From positions 62,001 through 126,000 of the forward strand of contig JADLDB010000062.1 of NCBI GenBank assembly GCA_020846875.1: a stretch of DNA of 64,000 bases, read 5' to 3'. Below are positions 49,585-57,498 of the stretch, piece by piece. This DNA is from Myxococcales bacterium (GTDB lineage: Bacteria > Myxococcota > Myxococcia > Myxococcales > Myxococcaceae). Position numbers and translations under genes: made by a program. The notes under the pieces are model-generated. The model was given only the letters and a program-made list of their open reading frames with translations, did no database searches and was not told the DNA's origin. The stretch's first letter is position 1, and each line of letters begins with the position of its first letter.

Positions 49585-51090
49585 ATGGCCGACGCCCAGC
49601 CCCGCTTCCTGCGCGAGCTCGACACGATGATCCGCGCCCGCTACCCGCTCATCTACCTGGTGACGTGGGAGGAGCAGCGGGTGGAGGCGCTCTTGGGCGA
49701 TCTCGCGCGCTCCCACGGAAAGGATCTGCTGGAGTGGACCGCCACCCGCGGCCTCTGCGCCCTGGCCGGCTCGCTGCGAGGCGTGGACCAGGACGAGTCG
49801 CGGGAGCCGGTGGCCGCGCTGCAGGCGGTCGGCAAGCTGCAGAACCCGTCGCTGGTGCTGCTCAAGGACTTCCACCACGCGCTCGAAGGGCCGGTGGTGG
49901 TGCGCGCGCTGCGGGAGCTGGGCACGAAGCTCAAGTCGGCCTTCACCACCGTGCTGCTGATCGGCCCTACCCTCAAGCTTCCCGACGAGCTGGAGAAGGA
50001 CGTGTCGGTGATCGACGTGCCGCTGCCCACGCGCGACGATCTCATGCAGTTGCTCCGCGACATCGCCCGCGTGGTGACCAAGAGCAGGCGCGCGGTGGTG
50101 GAGCTGACCGTCGAGCAGGCCGAGGCGCTGGTGGGCGCCGCCCACGGCCTCACCCTGACCGAAGCCGAGAACGCCTTCGCCAAGGCCATCGCCCAGGACA
50201 ACCGCCTCGACGGGGGCGACCTGCGCCTCATCCTCGAAGAGAAGAGCCAGGTGATCCGCAAGAGCGGGCTGCTCGAGTACTACGCGACCGATCAGTCGCT
50301 GGCGGACGTGGGCGGGCTGTCCCACCTCAAGCGCTGGCTGGAGCGCCGGCGCCAGGCCTTCAGCGAGGCCGCGCGGAAGTTCGGCCTGCCCGAGCCCAAG
50401 GGCCTGCTGCTGCTGGGCGTGCAGGGCTGCGGCAAGTCGCTCACCGCCAAGGCCATCGCCACCAGTTGGAAGATGCCCCTGGTGCGGCTGGACATGGGGC
50501 GCATCTACAGCGGGCTGGTGGGCTCGTCCGAGGAGAACCTGCGCAAGGCCATTCGCGTGGTGGAGAGCCTGGCCCCGGTGGTGCTGTGGGTGGACGAGGT
50601 GGAGAAGGGGCTGGCCGGCGCGAGCGGAGGCAGCCAGGACACCGGGGTGTCGGCGCGCGTCTTCGGCACGCTGCTCACCTGGCTGCAGGAGAAGACGGCC
50701 CCGGTCTTCGTGGTGGCCACCGCCAACCGGATCGACTCGCTGCCCCCGGAGCTGTTGCGCAAGGGCCGCTTCGACGAGATCTTCTTCATCGATCTCCCCT
50801 CGGCGAAGGAGCGCCAGGACATCCTCGACATCCAGCTCAAGCGGCGGGGGCGCAACCCGGCCCTCTTCCCGCTGGAGGAACTGGCCATTCAGACGGAGAA
50901 CTTCAGCGGCGCCGAGCTGGAGCAGGTGGTGGTCAGCGCGCTGTACGACGCCTTCGCCGACGGGGCGGAGCTGGAGGCGCACCACCTGGTGATGGCGGTG
51001 CAGGAGACCCTGCCCCTGGCGGTGACCATGGCCGAGGACGTGCGGCGCCTGCGAGACTGGGCGAAGTCGCGCACCCGGCCCGCGTCCTGA
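49585..51090 (+). CDS. AAA+ ATPase, Ycf46-like
   Basis: A 501-residue cytosolic AAA ATPase. The N-terminal half (about 1-235) is a degenerate P-loop-like domain ([26 protein letters not shown]). The C-terminal AAA domain has Walker [18 protein letters not shown], Walker [13 protein letters not shown], sensor 1 [10 protein letters not shown] and the arginine-finger region [17 protein letters not shown]. This two-part layout and the GCGKS P-loop match the Ycf46 family found in cyanobacteria, plastids and some bacteria, linked to stress or carbon-uptake regulation, though its substrate is unknown. ATG 49585 gives [12 protein letters not shown]. Confidence 0.93.
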   Translation: MADAQPRFLRELDTMIRARYPLIYLVTWEEQRVEALLGDLARSHGKDLLEWTATRGLCALAGSLRGVDQDESREPVAALQAVGKLQNPSLVLLKDFHHALEGPVVVRALRELGTKLKSAFTTVLLIGPTLKLPDELEKDVSVIDVPLPTRDDLMQLLRDIARVVTKSRRAVVELTVEQAEALVGAAHGLTLTEAENAFAKAIAQDNRLDGGDLRLILEEKSQVIRKSGLLEYYATDQSLADVGGLSHLKRWLERRRQAFSEAARKFGLPEPKGLLLLGVQGCGKSLTAKAIATSWKMPLVRLDMGRIYSGLVGSSEENLRKAIRVVESLAPVVLWVDEVEKGLAGASGGSQDTGVSARVFGTLLTWLQEKTAPVFVVATANRIDSLPPELLRKGRFDEIFFIDLPSAKERQDILDIQLKRRGRNPALFPLEELAIQTENFSGAELEQVVVSALYDAFADGAELEAHHLVMAVQETLPLAVTMAEDVRRLRDWAKSRTRPAS

Positions 51091-51129
51091 CGCTGGCGCC
51101 GGGCCACCTCACGGGAGATGCTCGTGCGA

Positions 51130-53025
51130 ATGCGACTCTGGCTGGTGCTCCCCGCCGCGCTGCTGGCCGCGAGCGGATGCGGTGAGAAGAGCTGCACCTC
51201 GGAGGCGGACTGTCAGCTCCCCGCGGTGTGTGGCCCCGACGGCCGGTGCGCCGCGCCTCCTCCGGCCGCCGACGGAGTGGCGTGCCGCCATGACGCCCAC
51301 TGCCAGGGCGGCGCGTGTCTGTTCACCGACGGGGCCGGCCTGTGCGCCACCGCCTGCCAGAGCGCGTCGGACTGCACCTCGGGCCGGTGCGCGGTGGCCA
51401 CCGACGCGCGCGCCGAAGGCAGCCGCTTGCGCCTGGCCTGCACCGCGGTGACGGGCGATCGCTACGCCGCCGAGACGTGCACCGGTGACGGCCAGTGCCG
51501 CTCGGGGATCTGCCACGACGGCCATTGCTCCTCGCCCTGCGGCACCTGCCCCACCGAGTTCGAGTGCCAGCCGGCCACCCTCTCCCGCGCGGGCCTGTCT
51601 CTCGATCACGGAGTCTGCACCTGGTGGCCGGTGCAGCCGGAGCTGGAGCTGGGCGCCTTCGACACCCCCGCCGCCACCGCTGCCAGCGCGAGCTTCGAGC
51701 TGCCGCCCGGCTTCGACGCCTTCACCCTGGTGTTGGAGGACGCGGAGAACCTGGTGCCGGTGGTGACACGCCTGGTCGGCCCCGACGGGACGGTGTTGAT
51801 CGGCAACCCCCAGCCGGCGGACGCGGGCTCGCTCGACCTCGCCCGGTGCTCCAGCTCGCCTGGGACCGCCACGGTGCTGGTGCCGGGCACGGACGATCCT
51901 CGTGGCGCCGCCCGCCCGGGCCGCTACCAACTGGAGTTCGTCACCTACCAGGCCGCCGGCTTCCCCCTGATGCCGACGCGCGCGTCCGGCCGGGTGGAGC
52001 GGCTCGCCGCGGCCCTCAAGCGTCGAGCGCCCGGCGGCGTGGTGGACGTGTGGATCCACATGGCGCCGGAGGTCGGCTACAGCGTGGCGGACGGGGGCGG
52101 CACCTGGGTCCGCACCCTGTTGTCCCGCTTCGACGCGGTGGCGCGCGACAAGCTGGGAGTGGCGCTGGGCCAGGTGCGCATGGATCTGCTCCCACTCGAC
52201 GCCGGCGTCACCATCGACTCCTCGACGGAGAGCCGCGCGCTGTGGGCGGCGTACTCGGTGGGCGCGCCCGCCTCGCGGATGATCAACGTGATGGTGGTGG
52301 ACGAGCTCACCTTCGCCGGCGGGCTCGCGGGCGGCGTGCCGGGCGCACCGGGCGTGTACGGACGGCCGGGCAGCGGCATCACCCTCGCGCCGCTCGGCTC
52401 CGGGCCAGCCAGCACCGGCGTACTCCTGGCGCACGAGGTGTCGCACTACCTGGGCCTGTTCCACTCCACGGACGGCTTCCTGGGCCCGGACCTGATCCGC
52501 GACACGCCGGAGTGCGACGACCCCTCTGCCTCGGGGTGCCCCGACGCGCGCAACCTGATGTTCCCCTTCTTCCCCACCGGCGAGCCGCTCGCCATCACCG
52601 ACGGCCAGCGCGGCGTGCTGGAGGGCAGCGCGTGGCTGTACCGGTGGTTGCACCCCGGCGCGTGCGGGACCCACGACGTGGTGGGCCTCACCAGGGTCCC
52701 CTTCGCCACCGGCACGACGGTGGGCGCGCCGGCCACGCTCAGCGCGACGTGCGGGGGCGGGGGCGGCCCGGAGCGCGTGCACCTGCTGCGGCTCGAAGCG
52801 ACGGCGACCAGGCTCGAGGCCACCGTGACGGGCAACGGCTTCACCCCCGTCCTCTCGCTGCGCCAGGCGGAGTGCGGTGGGACCGAGGGGGCCTGCACCG
52901 TGGCGGGCGGGAGCGGAACGGCGACCGCCGGAGTTGACAACCCGGCGGCGGGGGCGTGGTTCATCGTGGTGGACTCCGACGCCGACGCGGGCAGCTACCA
53001 GCTCGAGGTCACCGTCACGCCCTGA
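51130..53025 (+). CDS. Lipoprotein zinc metalloprotease (HExxHxxGxxH) with Cys-rich N-terminal module
   Basis: A 631-residue lipoprotein: MRLWLVLPAALLAASGC, lipobox ASGC. ATG 51130 is preferred over ATG 51118, since the GGGAG at 51113-51117 would abut the earlier codon. Residues about 20-160 contain some 20 Cys residues in Dickkopf/EGF-like repeats (CTSEADCQLPAVCGPDGRC, CQGGACLFTDGAGLCATACQ). The catalytic domain carries HEVSHYLGLFH near residue 435, the metzincin/M43 zinc site with a third His, followed by RNLMFPFF (a Met-turn candidate). A C-terminal beta-sandwich resembles pre-peptidase domains. Likely surface or secreted protease. Confidence 0.88.
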   Translation: MRLWLVLPAALLAASGCGEKSCTSEADCQLPAVCGPDGRCAAPPPAADGVACRHDAHCQGGACLFTDGAGLCATACQSASDCTSGRCAVATDARAEGSRLRLACTAVTGDRYAAETCTGDGQCRSGICHDGHCSSPCGTCPTEFECQPATLSRAGLSLDHGVCTWWPVQPELELGAFDTPAATAASASFELPPGFDAFTLVLEDAENLVPVVTRLVGPDGTVLIGNPQPADAGSLDLARCSSSPGTATVLVPGTDDPRGAARPGRYQLEFVTYQAAGFPLMPTRASGRVERLAAALKRRAPGGVVDVWIHMAPEVGYSVADGGGTWVRTLLSRFDAVARDKLGVALGQVRMDLLPLDAGVTIDSSTESRALWAAYSVGAPASRMINVMVVDELTFAGGLAGGVPGAPGVYGRPGSGITLAPLGSGPASTGVLLAHEVSHYLGLFHSTDGFLGPDLIRDTPECDDPSASGCPDARNLMFPFFPTGEPLAITDGQRGVLEGSAWLYRWLHPGACGTHDVVGLTRVPFATGTTVGAPATLSATCGGGGGPERVHLLRLEATATRLEATVTGNGFTPVLSLRQAECGGTEGACTVAGGSGTATAGVDNPAAGAWFIVVDSDADAGSYQLEVTVTP

Positions 53026-53174
53026 ACGAAGAGCGCTCTTCCCACGGCGTTCGGCGGACGACGTCAGCGCCGCCGCGACGAGCGCGTCCGTGCCCCGAGG
53101 CCCGTGCGGAGACTCCGGGCGATCTCCGCGGCGACGCCAGGCGCCGCATCGAGGTCGCGATCCGCTGGTGAGGT

Positions 53175-53589
53175 TCACGAGCGAACCTGAAGGACCCCTC
53201 CACCGCACCGCTGCGCGAGCTGCTCGATGAGCGCCCGCTCACGCGCGGTCAGCCGCTCCGCGTCGACGAAACGCCAGTTCGCCTCGTAGAGCGCGAACGC
53301 CTCCTCTTCGTCGAGCGTGCGGGTGCCAGGGCGGCTCCAGGCCAGACTCGCCAACTGTGGGAACCGGGCGAGCTCCACCCGCGGCGCCGCGCGGCGCCTC
53401 GCCGTCAGCTCCAGGCCGACCGCTTCGGCCACCCACAGGACCCGGCCCTCCGATGCCCGGCCTTTCCGCGCTCGAGCTCGGAGAGGAAGCGCAGGCTCAG
53501 CCCAGTCCGCGCCGACAGTTGTTCCAGCGACAGCCCGCGGGCTCGCCGGGCCTGTCGGAGGCGCCGCCCGAGCTCCAGGGGGTGTCCAT
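53175..53589 (-). pseudogene. XRE-family regulator interrupted by two frameshifts
   Basis: ATG 53589, with AAGGAGG just upstream, opens one frame (MDTP). One base later in frame, the sequence reads LGRRLRQARRARGLSLEQ and TGLSLRFLSELERGK, a clear XRE helix-turn-helix. A second shift then leads into VLWVAEAVGLELTARRR, LARFPQLASLAWSRPGTRTL and ALYEANWRFVDAERLTARERALIEQL, the usual C-terminal extension. Both shifts have the same sense and equal one missing base each; the first falls in a run of five Cs. The intact protein would be about 138 residues. Sequence error or true decay cannot be told apart here. Confidence 0.7.
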
Positions 53590-53638
53590 GTCCTCCTTCT
53601 GCCGTTTTTCCCGTTCGGGAAAAGGGCTGCCGGGCCCC

Positions 53639-55063
53639 TCAGCGCCCCAACAACTGCCGCGCGCCGGAGATGAGCAGCTCCAGCGTCGACTCCACAACCT
53701 TGCCGAAGGGCGGCTTCAGCATCTGCCGCGCGGGGCTCAAGCCGCTGGCTACCAGCACGCTGCGCGCGTGGCTGAAGGTCTCGAAGCCGGCGCGCCCGTG
53801 GTACGCGCCCATGCCGCTGGGGCCCACGCCTCCGAAGGGCAGGCCTTCCTGGGCGAAGTGCACCAGCGTGTCGTTGACGCACGCCCCGCCCGAGGTGACG
53901 CGCTTCAGCACGTCGTCGGCGCGGCCGGAGTCGTCGTCGAAGTAATAGAAGGCCAGCGGGCGTGGCCGGGCGGCGATGCGCGCCACCGCCTCGTCCAGCG
54001 AGGAGTACGTCTCCACCGGGAGGATGGGACCGAAGATCTCCTCCTGCATCACCTTCATCTCATCGGTGACGCCCAGGAGCGCCACCGGCGTCATCACCCG
54101 CCCGGCCAGGCCCAGCGCGCCCAGCTCCACCACCTCCGCGCCCTTCGCCTTCGCGTCCGCCACCAGCGCCCGCAGCCGGGCGTGGCCCTTGTCGCTGGCC
54201 ACCGAGGTGAAGCCTTCCAGCCGCGGGTACATGCGCCCGACCGCGCGGGCCAGCGCGGCGACGAAGGGCCGCTCCTTGCCGGCGGGGACCAGCGCGTAGT
54301 CCGGCGCGATGCAGGTCTGCCCGCCGTTGAACAGCTTGCCCAGGGCGATCCGATCGGCGGCCTTCTCCAGCTCGTACGAGGCGTGCACCAGCGCGGGCGA
54401 CTTGCCGCCCAGCTCCAGCGTCACCGGCACCAGGTGCTCCGCCGCGGCCTTCGCCACCAGCCGGCCCACCTGCGTCGATCCGGTGAAGAGCAGCGCGTCC
54501 AGGGGCAGCCGCGTCACCGCCTGCGCCACCTCCGCCCCGCCCTCCACCACGGCGATCTCCTCGGCGGTGAAGGCCTCCGCCACCGCGTCGGCGATGAGCG
54601 ACGAGGTGCGCGGGGTCAGCTCCGACGGCTTCACCAGGCAGCGGTTGCCCGCGGCCAGCGCCCCCGCCAGCGGCCCCAGGGCGAGGTTCACCGGGTAGTT
54701 CCACGGAGCGATCACCCCCACCACGCCCTTCGGCAGGTACTCGATGAAGGCGCGCGAGGGCTGGAAGAAGGGGTGGGGGCTCACCGAGCGCCGCTGCATC
54801 CACTCCCGCGCGTGGCGCTTCGCGGCGCGCACGCCGTCCAGGGTGAGCAGCACGTCGGCGCTGAGCGTCTCCCCCCGGGCGCGGGTGCCGAAGTCGTCGC
54901 TCACCGCCTTCACGAAGTCGTCGCGGTGGCGCGTGAGCAGCTTCTCCAGGCGGGCCAGCCGATCCTCCCGCTCTGCGGCGGACGGGAAGGGCGCCGCCCC
55001 CTGCGCGCGCCGCAGCTTCTCGTAGGCCACCTGCACGTCGTTCACCTGGTTGCGCGCCTGCAT
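53639..55063 (-). CDS. Aldehyde dehydrogenase (coniferyl/fatty aldehyde type)
   Basis: A 474-residue NAD(P)-dependent enzyme oxidising aldehydes to acids. Motifs are intact: APWNYPVNLALGPL, LFTGSTQVGRLV, catalytic Glu in VTLELGGKSP, nucleophile Cys in NGGQTCIAPDY, and QEEIFGPILPV. The C-terminal segment (LKPPFGKVVESTLELLISGARQLLG) is an amphipathic or hydrophobic tail like that of membrane-associated fatty aldehyde dehydrogenases. The gene is divergent from a FadR-like repressor, with an operator 20 bp upstream of its ATG. Together with the GMC oxidase downstream of the repressor it suits the second step of long-chain alcohol oxidation. Confidence 0.93.
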   Translation of the reverse strand: MQARNQVNDVQVAYEKLRRAQGAAPFPSAAEREDRLARLEKLLTRHRDDFVKAVSDDFGTRARGETLSADVLLTLDGVRAAKRHAREWMQRRSVSPHPFFQPSRAFIEYLPKGVVGVIAPWNYPVNLALGPLAGALAAGNRCLVKPSELTPRTSSLIADAVAEAFTAEEIAVVEGGAEVAQAVTRLPLDALLFTGSTQVGRLVAKAAAEHLVPVTLELGGKSPALVHASYELEKAADRIALGKLFNGGQTCIAPDYALVPAGKERPFVAALARAVGRMYPRLEGFTSVASDKGHARLRALVADAKAKGAEVVELGALGLAGRVMTPVALLGVTDEMKVMQEEIFGPILPVETYSSLDEAVARIAARPRPLAFYYFDDDSGRADDVLKRVTSGGACVNDTLVHFAQEGLPFGGVGPSGMGAYHGRAGFETFSHARSVLVASGLSPARQMLKPPFGKVVESTLELLISGARQLLGR

Positions 55064-55082
55064 CGTGTGTCACCCCCTGCTT

Positions 55083-55099
55083 GACTGGTCGGACCAGAA
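55083..55099. promoter_or_regulatory. FadR-type operator, site 1
   Basis: GACTGGTCGGACCAGAA contains the perfect palindrome CTGGTC-G-GACCAG with the FadR-family core TGGT-N3-ACCA. It lies 20-36 bp upstream of the aldehyde dehydrogenase start, in the 115-bp divergent region. The E. coli FadR site AACTGGTC-N-GACC-N-GTT is nearly the same. Confidence 0.8.
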
Positions 55100-55161
55100 C
55101 TGGCCACACGGGGGCGGACAAGTCAACGGGACGCCCTTGCGTCGGCACTCACCGGCCTGCT

Positions 55162-55178
55162 AACTGGTCGGACCAGTC
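55162..55178. promoter_or_regulatory. FadR-type operator, site 2
   Basis: AACTGGTCGGACCAGTC carries the same 13-bp palindrome as site 1, 79 bp away centre to centre. It abuts the ATG (55179) of the FadR-like gene and takes the place of a ribosome binding site, so the repressor's own mRNA is probably leaderless or very short and autorepressed. Confidence 0.8.
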
Positions 55179-55883
55179 ATGAGCCGCGCAACCCCGAAGA
55201 AGAACGTCGCCGAGCGGATCGCCTCGACGCTCAAGTCGGCCATCGTGAGGGGGCGCTTCCAGCCGGGGGCCGCGCTGCCGTCGGAGCGCGAGCTGGCGGA
55301 GCAGTACGACGTCAACCGCTCCAGCATCCGCGAGGCGATGAAGCGGCTGGAGGGCTGGGGCCTGGTGACGATCCGCCACGGCGGGGCCACCCGGGTGACG
55401 GAGTTCCTCTTGAACGCCGGGCTGTCGGTGCTGCCGGAGCTGCTCGAGTCCGGCGGGCAGTTGGGCACCAGCGTCCTGGGCGATCTCCACGAGCTGCGCG
55501 GGCTGCTCTTGGGGTGGAGCGCGGAGCAGGCGGCGCGACGGGCGGATCCTTCCTCGGTGGCGCGCCTGGACGAGCTGGCGCGAAGGCTCTCGGAGCCGAA
55601 GCTCAAGCCCGCCGAGGCCCAGGCGCTGGACTACGACTTCTTCGAGCAGTTGGTGGCGATCACCGGGAACCAACTGCTGGTCCTCTTCTCGAGGGTGGTG
55701 CGCGACATCTACTTCCGCGCGCCGGAGCGCTTCCTGCCTCTCTACCGTCCCGACGTGTTCGACGCGGGGCACCACCGCCGCGCGGTTGCCGCGATCAAGG
55801 CCAGGGACGTCAAGGTCGCCGGCGACACGATGCGCGCCCACGCCGCGTCCGCCCTCACGCTGCTGCGAAAGGAGACCGCATGA
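55179..55883 (+). CDS. FadR-like GntR-family transcriptional regulator
   Basis: A 234-residue acyl-CoA-responsive type regulator (E. coli FadR is 239). The N-terminal winged helix contains IVRGRFQPGAALPSERELAEQYDVNRSSIREAMKRLEGWGLVTIRHGGATRV, given here as its ends: GRFQPGAALPSERELA and RSSIREAMKRLEGWGL. The linker VTEFLLNAGLSVLPELL parallels the FadR linker. The C-terminal helical domain (LDYDFFEQLVAITGNQLLVLF) binds the ligand. Two perfect FadR operators flank its promoter. Its stop overlaps the next gene (ATGA), so it heads the four-gene operon ending with the GMC oxidase. Confidence 0.92.
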   Translation: MSRATPKKNVAERIASTLKSAIVRGRFQPGAALPSERELAEQYDVNRSSIREAMKRLEGWGLVTIRHGGATRVTEFLLNAGLSVLPELLESGGQLGTSVLGDLHELRGLLLGWSAEQAARRADPSSVARLDELARRLSEPKLKPAEAQALDYDFFEQLVAITGNQLLVLFSRVVRDIYFRAPERFLPLYRPDVFDAGHHRRAVAAIKARDVKVAGDTMRAHAASALTLLRKETA

Positions 55884-56914
55884 CCGCCCCACTGCGAGGC
55901 CTCTTCTCCTCCGAGGCGCCGGACAACGCGCTGCGCTTCGCCGGCCGCCCCGGGCTCGTGGAGAGCTACTTCCTGCGCGCCAACCACCCGTCGCGCCCGC
56001 TGGCGCTCTGGCTCAAGGCCACCCTCCTCGCGCCGCTGGACGGGCCGCCGGTGGCTGAAGCGTGGTTCATCTTCTTCGACGGCGAGCAGGGCACCACCTT
56101 CGCCCACCGGCAGACGCAGCCCTTCCCCGAAGCATCCTTCTCGGGCCCGGGCGCGCCGGCCCTGGAGGTGAGGGCCGCGGGCCTGTCCCTGTCCCTGGGG
56201 ACGCCGGGCGCGGCCACCGGCACCTTCACCGCGCCCCAGGGCACCGCCTCGCTCGAGCTGCGCTGGCACGCGGACACCTCGCCCATCGCGCGGCCGCTCT
56301 CCATCTACCCGTGGAAGCTGCTGCGCACCGGGCCCTTCCCCAAGTCCAAGCTGCTCACGCCCTTCCCCGCGCTGCGCTTCGTGGGCCGCGTCCGCCTGCC
56401 CGGCGGCGTGGTGGAGCTGTCCGACTGGCACGGCATGCAGGGCCACAACTGGGGCAAGGAGCACGCCTTCGAGTACGCGTGGGGCCAGTGCCTCTTCCCG
56501 GCGGAGGACGTGATGGTGGAAGGCTTCTCGGGGCGGGTTCGGGTGGCGGGCCGGACCACCCCCCGCATGTCCGCGCTGGTGGTGCGCCGGGGCGCCCGCA
56601 CCTTCCGCTTCGACACCCTCTTCGACGTGTGGCGCCAGCAGGCGGAGGTGGGCCTGGACACCTGGGCGCTCACCCTGCGCAGCGGCGACGGGGAGGCCAG
56701 CCTGGCGATGGACGCCTCGGGCAAGCCGATGGTGTGCCTGGGCTATGGCAACCCGGATGGGCAGCCCTCGTACTGCTTCAACAGCAAGCTGGCGAAGGTG
56801 ACGCTGACGGTGCGGCCGGCCGACGACGCGTCCTTCACCTGCACGAGCGCGCACGGGGGCGCGCTGGAGTTCCTCCGCCGCGAGCCGGATCCCCGCTTCC
56901 CCCACGTCGTCTGA
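55880..56914 (+). CDS. AttH/CrtC-like lipocalin-fold protein
   Basis: A 344-residue cytosolic protein with two beta-barrel halves. The pattern AEAWFIFFDGEQG, LSIYPWKLLRTGPFPKSKLLTPFPALRF, SDWHGMQGHNWGKEHAFEYAWGQC and VCLGYGNPDGQPSYCFNSKL resembles AttH/hydroxyneurosporene-synthase (CrtC) type calycins, which bind or hydrate hydrophobic ligands. No other activity can be assigned. ATG 55880 overlaps the stop of the FadR-like gene. Its place between a FadR homologue and an alcohol oxidase fits binding of a fatty or isoprenoid substrate. Confidence 0.75.
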   Translation: MTAPLRGLFSSEAPDNALRFAGRPGLVESYFLRANHPSRPLALWLKATLLAPLDGPPVAEAWFIFFDGEQGTTFAHRQTQPFPEASFSGPGAPALEVRAAGLSLSLGTPGAATGTFTAPQGTASLELRWHADTSPIARPLSIYPWKLLRTGPFPKSKLLTPFPALRFVGRVRLPGGVVELSDWHGMQGHNWGKEHAFEYAWGQCLFPAEDVMVEGFSGRVRVAGRTTPRMSALVVRRGARTFRFDTLFDVWRQQAEVGLDTWALTLRSGDGEASLAMDASGKPMVCLGYGNPDGQPSYCFNSKLAKVTLTVRPADDASFTCTSAHGGALEFLRREPDPRFPHVV

Positions 56915-56933
56915 CTTCCAAGGAGAGCACCTC

Positions 56934-57407
56934 ATGCCCATCGCCTTCGTGGAGACCATGCGCGGCGCCCTGCGGGACGGAGCCGGCGCCGAGCGCCCCG
57001 TCGACTTCCACGTCCGCGCCTCCGGTGGCTCGGGCGGACACTTCGAGCTGTCCGGGGTGGTGCACGCGGCGCCCTGGGCCGAGGAGACGGTGGCCGCCGG
57101 GACGTTGGTCATCTCCGCCCTGCCCGCCTCCATCGCCTACGACGTGCGCTTCCGCGCGCGCGACGGGAAGACGCTGCGGTTGCACGGGGCCAAGCGGCCC
57201 AGCCTGTTCGCGCCGGTCAAGTCGATGACGGTGCTGGGCGTGACGCTGTCGGACGAGGCCGGCCTCGCGCTGGCCGAAGGGACGTTGCGCTTCGACTTGA
57301 TGGACCTGCCCGGCTTCCTCGCCTCGTGGTTACCGATGCCGTCGAAGGCCCGCCGGCAGCTCGAGGCGCGGCGCGTGGCCGTGGCCCGGCGCGAGCTGCT
57401 CGGCTGA
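56934..57407 (+). CDS. Accessory protein of the GMC oxidase operon
   Basis: A 157-residue soluble protein preceded by AAGGAG. It is beta-rich (VDFHVRASGGSGGHFELSGVVHAAPW, VKSMTVLGVTLSDEAGLALAEGTLRFDL) and ends in a basic helix (SKARRQLEARRVAVARREL). The start FVETMRGAL and the LxxMTVL segment recall extra domains attached to some cholesterol-oxidase-like GMC enzymes, so it may be a detached domain. Located between the calycin-like gene (19 bp) and the GMC oxidase gene. Confidence 0.65.
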   Translation: MPIAFVETMRGALRDGAGAERPVDFHVRASGGSGGHFELSGVVHAAPWAEETVAAGTLVISALPASIAYDVRFRARDGKTLRLHGAKRPSLFAPVKSMTVLGVTLSDEAGLALAEGTLRFDLMDLPGFLASWLPMPSKARRQLEARRVAVARRELLG

Positions 57408-57418
57408 GAGGCACCTCC

Positions 57419-57498
57419 ACCGTGACGACCTTCACCGACTCCGAGCACGTCTCACCCTCTCCCCCTGGGAAGAGCGCCGGAGAGAGGGGCACCCAACC
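57419..57498 (+). repeat. Duplicated gene start interrupted by a REP-like palindrome
   Basis: The sequence around GTG 57422 (ACCGTGACGACCTTCACCGA) nearly repeats the true start of the next gene at 57497 (ACCGTGACGTCCTTCACCGA). Between them lies a GC-rich imperfect palindrome (CCCTCTCC ... GGAGAGAGG, about 57451-57490). The first copy reads 26 codons and then meets TGA. This looks like insertion of a REP-type element with duplication of about 25 bp. A similar palindrome lies at 62276. Confidence 0.5.

Noticed and set aside
44884-50985. A 2033-codon open frame on the minus strand
   Set aside because: It lies antisense to the kinase, the sigma-54 activator and the AAA ATPase, all with intact motifs. 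The translation is Arg/His/Gln/Leu-rich without domains, the usual mirror of GC-rich coding sequence.
51109-53208. A 699-codon open frame antisense to the metalloprotease
   Set aside because: The sense protein has a signal peptide, ordered Cys repeats and HExxHxxGxxH; the antisense translation has no motif.
53440-53589. Programmed -1 frameshifting in the XRE gene
   Set aside because: Two separate events would be needed and no typical slippery heptamer with a stimulating structure is seen. Single-base losses or sequence errors explain it more simply.
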